A stretch of DNA of 64,000 bases, taken from Flavobacterium sp. ov086 (GTDB taxonomy: Bacteria > Bacteroidota > Bacteroidia > Flavobacteriales > Flavobacteriaceae). The stretch is from NCBI RefSeq assembly GCF_900187965.1, contig NZ_FZNL01000004.1, positions 254,251 through 318,250 of the forward strand. The letters are read 5' to 3'. This document shows, piece after piece, positions 25,974 to 33,485 of this stretch (position 1 is its first letter; each line of letters opens with the position of its first letter). Made by a program: the position numbers and the translations under genes. A model generated the notes under the pieces. The model worked only from the letters and a program-made list of their open reading frames with translations, was not told the origin of the DNA and did no database searches.

Positions 25974-27314
25974 CTATTTCAATGTTATTTTTAAGCTTTT
26001 GCCTAATGCCAGTATATCATTACCAATTTTATTCCACTTTTTAAGATCAGCAATTGTTACAGAATGTTTTCTGGCAATACTACCCAAAGTATCTCCTTTT
26101 TGAATGGTGTAATATTTTGTTTTTTCAAGCGTTGTTTTGCTTTTAGAACCAGTATTTTTAGCAGCAATTGTCATTGAAATCATTAACGGTTTCTCACGCA
26201 GATTTGATTGATAATCTGCATAAGTATAGATTTTATCCTCATTCGAAGTAAAAAGAGCTATTTTATCCTGAGGCAATCTTAAATAATGTTTTTGATTGTC
26301 ATAAACAGGTACAACATTCAATTTATAAGATGGGTTCAACAATTCTAATTGTGCAATTGGAATATCGATCAAGTCAGATATTTGTTTGAAACTCATTTGT
26401 TTTTTTATCATTATTGTATCTGTAGCAAAATGTTTTACTAATGCTTTTTCCGGTTTAATTCCATGAGAGGCATGATATTCATAAAGATACATTGTAGCCA
26501 AAAAAGCCGGAACATAACCTTGAGTTTCTTTAGGGAGCTGTTTTCTGATATTCCAATAATTTTTCTTTCCGCCAGAACGGTTAATTGCTTTAGAAACATT
26601 TCCCGGTCCAGAATTATAGGCCGCTAAAACCAAATCCCAATCACCAAATGCTTTATACATGCTGGTCATATATTTTGCTGCTGCTTCAGTTGATTTTAAA
26701 GGATCGTGACGTTCATCGATATAAGAATCGATTTTTAGATTGTATTGTTTTCCGGTTTGATACATAAATTGCCAAAGTCCGGTAGCACCCATTTCTGAAA
26801 CAGCTTTTGGATTCAGAGCAGATTCTACTATAGCCAGATATTTGATCTCTAACGGAATGTTTGCTTTTGCTAAAGCTTCTTCAAACAAAGGGAAATAATA
26901 TTCAGAAATAGCCATTAATCGGCCAAATGATTTTTTTCTGTATTTAAGATATGATTTAATTACATTTTCAAGCTGTGGATTGTATTCGATATTAAATGGT
27001 GATTTAGAGTTCATTGCAGCCAATCTTGATTTGAGTAATTCAGTTGGTAATTCTAAGTCAACTTTTTGATCTGTAGTTGCACTATCAATATCTGAAGGAA
27101 GAGCATTAAAAGTATTTAGACTTGTTAATTCATTCATCCATAAACTATCAACACGCGCGATCATATTGTTTTTTACAAATGTCTTTTTTATAGAATCGAG
27201 GTAAGTATTATTTTTATCTCTTAATGTGATTGATTTATTTTGAGCAATTACTTGCGAAAAGAAAGGAATTAAGAATAGGATATAAAAGTACAGTGTGGTA
27301 TTTTTTGTTTTCAT
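25974..27314 (-). CDS. mltD: Membrane-bound lytic murein transglycosylase D-like, with LysM
   Basis: 446 residues from the ATG at 27314, which directly precedes a signal peptide (KNTTLYFYILFLIPFFSQVIAQ). The longer frame starting at 27398 would bury that signal. The lytic transglycosylase (SLT) domain spans about 130-300, with AIVESALNPKAVSEMGATGLWQF (catalytic Glu164) and LAAYNSGPGNV. A LysM domain (YYTIQKGDTLGSIARKHSV) lies in the last 45 residues, with a possible degenerate LysM around 320-370. It cleaves the glycan strands of peptidoglycan to 1,6-anhydromuropeptides in the periplasm. It is a single gene. Confidence 0.92.
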   Translation of the reverse strand: MKTKNTTLYFYILFLIPFFSQVIAQNKSITLRDKNNTYLDSIKKTFVKNNMIARVDSLWMNELTSLNTFNALPSDIDSATTDQKVDLELPTELLKSRLAAMNSKSPFNIEYNPQLENVIKSYLKYRKKSFGRLMAISEYYFPLFEEALAKANIPLEIKYLAIVESALNPKAVSEMGATGLWQFMYQTGKQYNLKIDSYIDERHDPLKSTEAAAKYMTSMYKAFGDWDLVLAAYNSGPGNVSKAINRSGGKKNYWNIRKQLPKETQGYVPAFLATMYLYEYHASHGIKPEKALVKHFATDTIMIKKQMSFKQISDLIDIPIAQLELLNPSYKLNVVPVYDNQKHYLRLPQDKIALFTSNEDKIYTYADYQSNLREKPLMISMTIAAKNTGSKSKTTLEKTKYYTIQKGDTLGSIARKHSVTIADLKKWNKIGNDILALGKSLKITLK

Positions 27315-27628
27315 ATTTAAAAGAGTCAATACGTTGCTATTTAAGGTGTTACTTTTGTAATTTGCTTTTTGTTTCAACGGTGCAAAAATACGATTCACTT
27401 ATATGTTATTGGTATTCAATAAGTTATAAAAGCATCATAATAAGACTTTTATCAGATGAATTTTAGAAAGCATTTGCGATCAATTTTTAAGATTAGAAAG
27501 AGCTACGATAGTGTTTAAAGTCTTTATGAAGCCCAATTGTTCTCTTTTCTTTACCTTATCAGGTTTATGATTGATCGATTAGTTTGAAGGTGGGGTTTTC
27601 GTTATATTTGCGCTTCTAAAATTACCTC
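27315..27628. other. Divergent intergenic region of mltD and MFS gene
   Basis: 314 bases, AT-rich. A -7 box TATATTTG (27603-27610) precedes the MFS gene by 18 nt; a TTTG 16 nt further upstream is closer than the usual -33 spacing. Nothing else was recognised. Confidence 0.4.
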
Positions 27629-28828
27629 ATGAATTCTTCTGTCAAAGCCATTCATCCTATTTATAACCTTCAATTTGGATTAGTATGTTTAAGTTCGTTA
27701 CTCTTTTCGGCTAGCTTTAATATGTTAATTCCCGAACTTCCTGAATATTTAAGCAAGATGGGCGGGGCAGAATATAAGGGATTGATTATTGCTCTTTTTA
27801 CATTAACAGCAGGAATTTCAAGACCTTTTAGTGGTCGTTTGACAGATACTTTAGGAAGAGTTCCTGTTATGGCTGTAGGATCAATTGTTTGTTTTGTTTG
27901 TGGTATTCTTTACCCTGTTTTAGGAACAGTTTCGGGTTTTTTATTCTTGCGATTGATTCATGGTTTTTCTACGGGATTTAAACCTACGGCAACAGCAGCT
28001 TATGTGGCAGATATTGTTCCAAGGGAGCGTTGGGGAGAAGCTTTGGGCTTGCATGGACTTTGCTTTTCTATAGGAATGGCTTTGGGACCTGCTATTGGAA
28101 GTACGATTAAAATATATTCTTCGATGAACATGCTTTTTTATGCTTCGTCGGTTTTTGCCCTTATGTCTATTGTAATTTTGATGAATATGAAGGAAACTTT
28201 AAAACACAAACAGCGTTTTAGTCTCCGTATTTTAAAGATTTCAAGAAAAGATATTATTGCAGTAGAGGTTTTACCGGCAGCAATAGTAACTTTTCTTTCT
28301 TATATGGCTTATGGCGTAATATTGACATTAATTCCGGATTGGAGTCAGCATTTAGGAATTACCAACAAAGGTTTGTTTTTTATGGTTTTTACAATTACTT
28401 CAGTAATGATTCGTTTTGGAGCCGGAAAAGCATCTGACAAATATGGTCGCTTACATATAATCGCAATTGGATTATTCTTTTTGATTGTTTCACTTATTAT
28501 TGTTGGATTTTCGACCTCAATCACCGGACTTTTAGTAGGATCAGCGCTTTATGGAGTTTCGACCGGAATTGTTTCACCGGCTTTAAATGCGTGGACCGTT
28601 GACATGAGTTTCGCTGATCATCGTGGTAAAGCCATGGCAACGATGTACATAGCGCTTGAGGCAGGAATTGGACTTGGTGCACTTATCGCAGGATGGATGT
28701 ATCAGGATGTGATTGCAAAAATCCCGATGCTTATGTATGCAAGTGCCACAATGGTTTTTCTGGCTTTAGGTTATGTTGTGATGCGTTTGCGAAAAGTTGA
28801 AAAAAACGTGATTGATTCTGAGTCTTAG
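27629..28828 (+). CDS. Major facilitator superfamily transporter
   Basis: 399 residues with about twelve hydrophobic helices. It has the MFS cytoplasmic loop motif between helices 2 and 3, GRLTDTLGRVPVM (about 69-81), and its counterpart in the second half, GKASDKYGRLHI (about 272-283). The order and length fit drug-efflux or sugar-efflux type proton antiporters in the inner membrane. The substrate is unknown. A very short leader (about 15 nt) follows the -7 box TATATTTG at 27603-27610. The stop is three bases from the converging PhyH gene. Confidence 0.9.
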   Translation: MNSSVKAIHPIYNLQFGLVCLSSLLFSASFNMLIPELPEYLSKMGGAEYKGLIIALFTLTAGISRPFSGRLTDTLGRVPVMAVGSIVCFVCGILYPVLGTVSGFLFLRLIHGFSTGFKPTATAAYVADIVPRERWGEALGLHGLCFSIGMALGPAIGSTIKIYSSMNMLFYASSVFALMSIVILMNMKETLKHKQRFSLRILKISRKDIIAVEVLPAAIVTFLSYMAYGVILTLIPDWSQHLGITNKGLFFMVFTITSVMIRFGAGKASDKYGRLHIIAIGLFFLIVSLIIVGFSTSITGLLVGSALYGVSTGIVSPALNAWTVDMSFADHRGKAMATMYIALEAGIGLGALIAGWMYQDVIAKIPMLMYASATMVFLALGYVVMRLRKVEKNVIDSES

Positions 28829-28831
28829 ATT

Positions 28832-29758
28832 TTAGATCCATTCTCCCGCAGTGTTATAATCATTTGGTAAATAGGTAAGGTATTGAACCATTCTTGGAGT
28901 TTTTCCTCTGTTTGGTGTAGCACAATGCGGTAATGTATTATTCCAGATTATAAAATCACCGATATTACCTGTAATAGCTTTTGGCTGTAATGTAGCAATA
29001 GCTTTATCTCTGGGATTTTCGTCTGGTTCAAGATTATCCAGCCAATGATTTATTTGGTTGTGAAACCCCGGAACGCAATGAAATGCTCCGTCATCAGCAC
29101 CACAATCAGTAAGATAGAGTAGTCCCTGAAGTCCGAATTTTATGGGTTGTTTTAAACTTGTATCCCAATGAAGTAAACTTCCTAAAAAACTAAAATCAGC
29201 AGTTTCAGGCGGGTTAAAACTTACTTTGTCAATAGTTTTGTATATTTTATCTGTTTTATAAAGCTGTTCATAAGCTTTTTTTATTCCTGGAGAAAATCTG
29301 TTTTTATTTAAGGTTTCATGATCCGAAAAATTAAGCATCAATCCTTTTTGATCCGGATGTCTGTTGTACCACGTTTCTTTTTTGTTGGGATCCATTTTTA
29401 AATACTCCCAAATAGCTTGTTGAGTATCTTCGCAGTCTTTTTTCGAGACAGCATTTTTTATAATAACATAACCATTTTTATCCCAAAACCGAAGGTCTTC
29501 TTCTGAAAGAACATTAGCTGTAAAATCTGGGGATTCGGTATTTTCGATTTTCGTTTTATTATTAATCCAGGTTTTGAAAGTTTCAAAATCCGGTTTCTCA
29601 AAATATAGAAACTGTAGCGTGTCTTCCATACCAATACCCAATTGATATAAAGCTTTTATTTCTTCATTCCAGGTTTGGGTAGTATTTCCAGAAGAAATAT
29701 TGGAAGGATACAAAGCACGGTTCCATAGTTTTTCAAGAATGATTAGAGGTTCTCTCAT
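28832..29758 (-). CDS. Phytanoyl-CoA dioxygenase (PhyH) family oxygenase
   Basis: 308 residues. The Fe(II)/2-oxoglutarate dioxygenase double-stranded beta-helix is indicated by LLHWDTSL (His197, Asp199 of the H-x-D motif), LLYLTDCGADDGAFHCVPGFHN (typical PhyH strand and turn), and the distal metal ligand His278 in LPHCATPNRGKTPRMVQYL, with arginines 284/289 to hold 2-oxoglutarate. N-terminal residues 1-80 are helical and outside the core. These enzymes hydroxylate small molecules; the substrate is not predictable. It converges with the MFS gene with almost no gap and is preceded by a GNAT gene on the same strand 95 nt away, a possible small operon. Confidence 0.88.
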   Translation of the reverse strand: MREPLIILEKLWNRALYPSNISSGNTTQTWNEEIKALYQLGIGMEDTLQFLYFEKPDFETFKTWINNKTKIENTESPDFTANVLSEEDLRFWDKNGYVIIKNAVSKKDCEDTQQAIWEYLKMDPNKKETWYNRHPDQKGLMLNFSDHETLNKNRFSPGIKKAYEQLYKTDKIYKTIDKVSFNPPETADFSFLGSLLHWDTSLKQPIKFGLQGLLYLTDCGADDGAFHCVPGFHNQINHWLDNLEPDENPRDKAIATLQPKAITGNIGDFIIWNNTLPHCATPNRGKTPRMVQYLTYLPNDYNTAGEWI

Positions 29759-29853
29759 TTAAATAGATTTTAAGAATCAGTTAATTCAAAAATAATTCAT
29801 TTACGGTTTTCTGTTTAAAGTATAAATACCTGATTTAGTATTCGAATAAAGTA

Positions 29854-30411
29854 TTAAAAATGGTTTTGCTCTTTATTATTTCTTAAAGTATAAGTGACCA
29901 GATTTTTTATTTTTTCATGACTATTGTTGTATTTTTTGTCTTCAAACTCAAAATTCATTTTCTTAAGCATTGCTACAGAATTGATATTGTCAGAGGATGG
30001 AAATGCTGTAATTGTTTTGGCCTGAATTTCTCCAAATGCATATTCGATGACTTTTTTTATAGCCTCGCTCATTATACCTTTTCCTTGAAATTCACTCAGC
30101 ATTTCATAGCCAATTTCAACAATTTCGTTTTCAAGATCAAAATTCCACAAACAAATTGAACCAATCAGATCATTGCTTTCTTTGAAACTTATAATCCAAT
30201 AAATGCATTTATTCTGTTCGATTAAATTTTGCATTTTAAGGATGTAATCCTGTGCTTTTTGTAAAGTTGATGAATTATCTCTTCCAACAAATGCATTGAC
30301 AACTTCATCAGAATGTAGTTTATGAATTAAGTTGACATCAGTATTTTCAATGTTTCGCAATATTAACCGATCTGTTTGAAGTTGTGGGAAGTTTTTAAAA
30401 TCTAATACCAT
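29854..30411 (-). CDS. GNAT-family N-acetyltransferase (RimJ/RimL type)
   Basis: 185 residues. The order of motifs fits the RimJ/RimL-like branch: LQTDRLILRNIENTDVNLIHKL at the N-terminus, then GSICLWNF, EIGYEMLSEFQGKGIMSEAIKKVIEYAF (acetyl-CoA loop Q-x-x-G-x-G/M, about 95-122) and FPSSDNINSVAMLKKMNFEFE. It probably acetylates a protein N-terminus or an amine-bearing small molecule. It is transcribed with the same polarity as the downstream PhyH gene, 95 nt apart. Confidence 0.85.
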   Translation of the reverse strand: MVLDFKNFPQLQTDRLILRNIENTDVNLIHKLHSDEVVNAFVGRDNSSTLQKAQDYILKMQNLIEQNKCIYWIISFKESNDLIGSICLWNFDLENEIVEIGYEMLSEFQGKGIMSEAIKKVIEYAFGEIQAKTITAFPSSDNINSVAMLKKMNFEFEDKKYNNSHEKIKNLVTYTLRNNKEQNHF

Positions 30412-30635
30412 TCTTTAAATTTATTTGCATTACAAGTTTTTTTTACTGAAAAAAATGGTATTACTCTATTTTTTCAGAGCAGGAAATTTAAAAAATAAAT
30501 AGCACATACTTGCCATACTTCATAAAATAATAGATCTTAGATTTTCTTGTGATTTCTAAAGTAAAAGTGCTTGTAAAAAAAAGGATCTTTTTTATGTTGT
30601 CTTAAAGCTTTTAAAATCAGGAGTTTTTGAGTAAG

Positions 30636-30691
30636 TACTAATTTGTTAGTAAAAATACTAATCAATTAGTTTGTCTACTAATTAATTAGTA
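30636..30691. promoter_or_regulatory. Three phased BlaI-type operators
   Basis: TACTAATTTGTTAGTA (30636-30651), TACTAATCAATTAGTT (30656-30671) and TACTAATTAATTAGTA (30676-30691) are 16-bp palindromes of one type; the last is perfect. Their centres are exactly 20 bp apart. The second and third overlap or lie inside the -33 to -7 region, as expected for repression by a BlaI/MecI dimer, whose sites typically contain TACA/TACTA half-sites. Confidence 0.85.
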
Positions 30692-30700
30692 GTATCTTCG
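30670..30700 (+). promoter_or_regulatory. blaI-blaR1 promoter
   Basis: TTTG (30670-30673), 19 nt, then TATCTTCG (30693-30700), one mismatch from TAnnTTTG. The operators overlap it, and blaI starts 16 nt downstream of the -7 box. Confidence 0.7.
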
Positions 30701-30715
30701 TAAAAAGATTTAACC

Positions 30716-31078
30716 ATGATAAAATTAGCCAAACGAGAAGAACAAATCATGCAAGTGTTTTGGGATTTAGACAAAGCCTTTATAAGAGACATAATTCCAT
30801 TGCTGCCAGATCCAAAACCACATTACAATAGTGTTGCAACAATTGTAAAGATTCTAAAAGATAAAGGATTTCTGAATAGTGAAACGGCAGGGAATATGCA
30901 TTGTTTTTTTCCGATAATCAGCAGGGAAGAATACCAACAATTTGCCTTGAAAGATATTGTTAGCCAATATTTTGATAATTCGTACCCACGAATGCTTGCT
31001 TTTTTTGCCAAAGAGCAAAAACTTACAGAAAATGATTTGGATGAAATAGTTGATATCATTAAAAAAGGAAAAGTATGA
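30716..31078 (+). CDS. BlaI/MecI/CopY-family transcriptional repressor
   Basis: 120 residues, the usual size. The winged helix-turn-helix shows LAKREEQIMQVFWDLDKAFIRDIIPLLPDPKPHYNSVATIVKILKDKGFL (about 3-52), the classic BlaI pattern with the N-S-V-A-T-I recognition segment, followed by a dimerisation helix pair. It represses its own promoter through the three TACTAAT-type palindromes upstream and is expected to be inactivated by the co-encoded BlaR1-type protease. Its stop codon overlaps the next start (ATGA), so the two are translationally coupled. No beta-lactamase gene is adjacent, so the regulated targets lie elsewhere or the pair serves cell-envelope stress. Confidence 0.95.
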   Translation: MIKLAKREEQIMQVFWDLDKAFIRDIIPLLPDPKPHYNSVATIVKILKDKGFLNSETAGNMHCFFPIISREEYQQFALKDIVSQYFDNSYPRMLAFFAKEQKLTENDLDEIVDIIKKGKV

Positions 31079-33177
31079 TACCTTATATCTTATATACAGC
31101 ACTTATTCTCACAGCTTGTTTTGTATTTTACAAATTGCTTCTGCAAAAAGAAACCTTCTTTCATCTTAACAGATACATCTTGTTGTCTTGTATGATAATG
31201 GCTTTTATTTTGCCATTGGTTCCAATTCCTCAGCAATTATCATTAAGAAAGGCAGCTGTAGAAAAACCTGTTGAGGTAACTAAAATTCCCGTTAGTAAAA
31301 TTGAATCTGTACAATCTAAAGTTCAAACTGTTGAACCAACAATTGTGGAACAAACCAACGAAACTTTCAATCTTGAATCTGGAGTTCGATGGCTGGTTTA
31401 TTTGTATTGGTTTGGTGTAATAGTTTTTGCACTTAACTTTTTGATGCAAGTTGTCTTGTTACTTTACAGAGCTTATTCAAAATCAGTTATTCAGGATGGA
31501 AAATTCCGAATTATCGAAATAACAGACGATAAAGCACCGTGTTCGTTTGCTAATAATATTTTTATCAATCCGGAGAAATACGAATGGGAAACCTACAATC
31601 AAATTTTGCTGCATGAAAAAATCCACATTGAGCAAAAACATACTATAGACCTTCTGCTTGCTGAGATGGTTCTTATTTTTCAATGGTTCAATCCGTTTGC
31701 ATGGCAATGGAGAAAAGCCTTAGAAATTAATCTTGAGTTTTTGACAGACGATCAAATGTTACAACAAGATACTGTCGAAAAAGAAAGCTACCAGTTTAGT
31801 TTACTAAAAGTAGCTGCGCCACAATTCCCTTTGAGTCTTACAACTAACTATAATCAATCATTATTAAAAAAACGAATCATCATGATGAACTCAAAAAAAT
31901 CAAATGTGCACACCACTTGGAAATATTTTTTCCTACTGCCATTATTGGTATTATTTGCATGCCTTTTTAATCAACCGGCAGCGCAAAGTCAAAATCTAAA
32001 AACGCTTACTTCTCAGGAGGAACTAAAAGAGAACCTGGATATTAAAAGCGAAATGAAAACAGAAGGGGATTGGTTTGCCACAATCAAAGGCAATACGGTA
32101 GAGATTAACTTTAAAAGTAACGAAACCGATAATTCTTCAAGTACTTTTCAATTAAGTGAACTGGCAAATATTCCAAGAGATAAGCAAGGTACATTTGCGT
32201 TAACACGTGAAGCAGGAACAATGTCTTTTAACGGAAAATTTGAAGGTGATAAAGGTATGGGAACCTATAAATTTATACCTGATGCAGCCTATAGAGCAGC
32301 AATGCTAAAAGAAGGAGTAATGGTTAAAAAAGACATTGATATTATTGTTTTCTATATGATCAATATAAAAGTTTCTTACGTGCAAATGCTGAAGAAAAAC
32401 GGTTACAATGATATTGACAAAGACCAGCTGATTCCTCTTGCAGCCTTAGATATAAATGAGGCTTATATTACTTCTATCAAACAAGCGATTCCGGATATTG
32501 ATTTAGACAATCTGGTTCCTTTTAAATCATTAGGTATAGACAAAGCCTTTATTGAAGAAATACGTAAAGCAGGATATAAAGATGTTAGCCCAGGTAAACT
32601 TATCGCTTTGAAATCTCAGGGTATTGATGGGAAATACATTACTGATGTTCGTAATTCTACCAAAGGAGATAAGACAGATAATGATAAAGATTCTGAAGAT
32701 GACGACGATATCATTGCTTTTAAGGCCTTGAATGTTGATCAGGAATATATTAATTCTTTCAGAAAATTAGGTTACAATAACATTTCAAACAGTGATTTGA
32801 TTGCTATGAAATCCCTAAATGTAACTGCTGAATATATAAGTGGTTTTCAAAAAGCGGGATACAAAGATATTCAGGTAGATGATTTTATCGCAATGAAGTC
32901 ATTGAATGTAACGCCAGAGTATGTAACCGAGTTTCAAAAAGCAGGATATAAAAATATCAGCGCAAGCGATTTGGTTGCCTTGAAATCACAAAATATAACA
33001 CCGGATTTAATGCAACAATACAAAGACCTTGGCTTTACTGATGTAGCTATAGACGATATTATTGGCGCTAAAGCAACCGGAACTACACCATCTTTCATCA
33101 AATCAATGAGAGGTAAGGGACACGATTTTAAAAACTTAGAAAAGTATATCGAATTAAAAGCTGTTCTTGGTAATTAA
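31075..33177 (+). CDS. BlaR1-type M56 metallopeptidase sensor with long repeat tail
   Basis: 700 residues. Membrane helices lie near 3-20, 36-52, 105-132 and 279-300. The zinc protease motif HEKIH (180-184) is in LLHEKIHIEQKHT, with downstream FQWFNPFAWQW typical of M56. The protein senses an envelope signal and cleaves the BlaI-type repressor. The extracytoplasmic part differs from classical BlaR1: no penicillin-binding domain is seen. Instead, after a short beta domain (about 320-420), about nine repeats of roughly 29 residues run to the end, each of the form Y-I-x-x-F-x-K-x-G-Y-x-D-I-x-x-D-x-L-I-A-x-K-S-L-x-V-x-x-E. Such tails occur in Bacteroidetes BlaR1-like proteins; the ligand is unknown. 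Confidence 0.9.
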   Translation: MIPYILYTALILTACFVFYKLLLQKETFFHLNRYILLSCMIMAFILPLVPIPQQLSLRKAAVEKPVEVTKIPVSKIESVQSKVQTVEPTIVEQTNETFNLESGVRWLVYLYWFGVIVFALNFLMQVVLLLYRAYSKSVIQDGKFRIIEITDDKAPCSFANNIFINPEKYEWETYNQILLHEKIHIEQKHTIDLLLAEMVLIFQWFNPFAWQWRKALEINLEFLTDDQMLQQDTVEKESYQFSLLKVAAPQFPLSLTTNYNQSLLKKRIIMMNSKKSNVHTTWKYFFLLPLLVLFACLFNQPAAQSQNLKTLTSQEELKENLDIKSEMKTEGDWFATIKGNTVEINFKSNETDNSSSTFQLSELANIPRDKQGTFALTREAGTMSFNGKFEGDKGMGTYKFIPDAAYRAAMLKEGVMVKKDIDIIVFYMINIKVSYVQMLKKNGYNDIDKDQLIPLAALDINEAYITSIKQAIPDIDLDNLVPFKSLGIDKAFIEEIRKAGYKDVSPGKLIALKSQGIDGKYITDVRNSTKGDKTDNDKDSEDDDDIIAFKALNVDQEYINSFRKLGYNNISNSDLIAMKSLNVTAEYISGFQKAGYKDIQVDDFIAMKSLNVTPEYVTEFQKAGYKNISASDLVALKSQNITPDLMQQYKDLGFTDVAIDDIIGAKATGTTPSFIKSMRGKGHDFKNLEKYIELKAVLGN

Positions 33178-33230
33178 TATAAGTTGCTAGTTTAACAATT
33201 TGATAAATAAGTTGGCTTTAAAAAAGTTTA

Positions 33231-33373
33231 ATCCCTACGGGATATTTTTCTGGTAGATTTTATTATTCTACTACCAATATTTAACTCCTAACGGAGTAAC
33301 AAAAAAATATCTCTGAGAGATTACATATTGGTAAAAATCAATTTATTCATGTCAATTTTTGTCCCGTAGGGAC
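33231..33373. repeat. Nested inverted-repeat element, diverged copy
   Basis: A series of short palindromes: ATCCCTACGGGAT (33231-33243), ACTCCTAACGGAGT (near 33284-33297), CTCTGAGAG, and GTCCCGTAGGGAC (33361-33373). A GGTAG/CTACC and TTGGTA arrangement resembles the GTTCC/GGAAC elements at 17719-17900 and 41149-41339. It lies between convergent genes and contains no ORF. Confidence 0.65.
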
Positions 33374-33438
33374 TACACTTTATTAACCAGCAACTTGAAT
33401 TAATTAAGAAAAACCAAAATAATCAAAGTTGTAAGACT

Positions 33439-33473
33439 AAAAAAGCCCAAACCGAAAGGAATGGGCTTTTTCA
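33439..33473. terminator. Bidirectional terminator between blaR1-like gene and TonB receptor gene
   Basis: AAAAAGCCCA pairs with TGGGCTTTTT (33462-33471), with poly-A on the left and poly-T on the right. It lies 13 nt past the receptor stop on the minus strand. Confidence 0.85.
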
Positions 33474-33485
33474 TTATATATAGGC

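Larger units (their letters stand above)
30412..30715. other. Divergent intergenic region carrying blaI control region
   Basis: 304 bases. The blaI-proximal 80 bases hold three 16-bp operator-like palindromes and the promoter. The rest is AT-rich with no recognised feature. Confidence 0.5.

Noticed and set aside
30413..33177. BlaI/BlaR1 as a beta-lactam resistance locus
   Set aside because: No beta-lactamase or PBP gene is adjacent and the sensor has no penicillin-binding domain.
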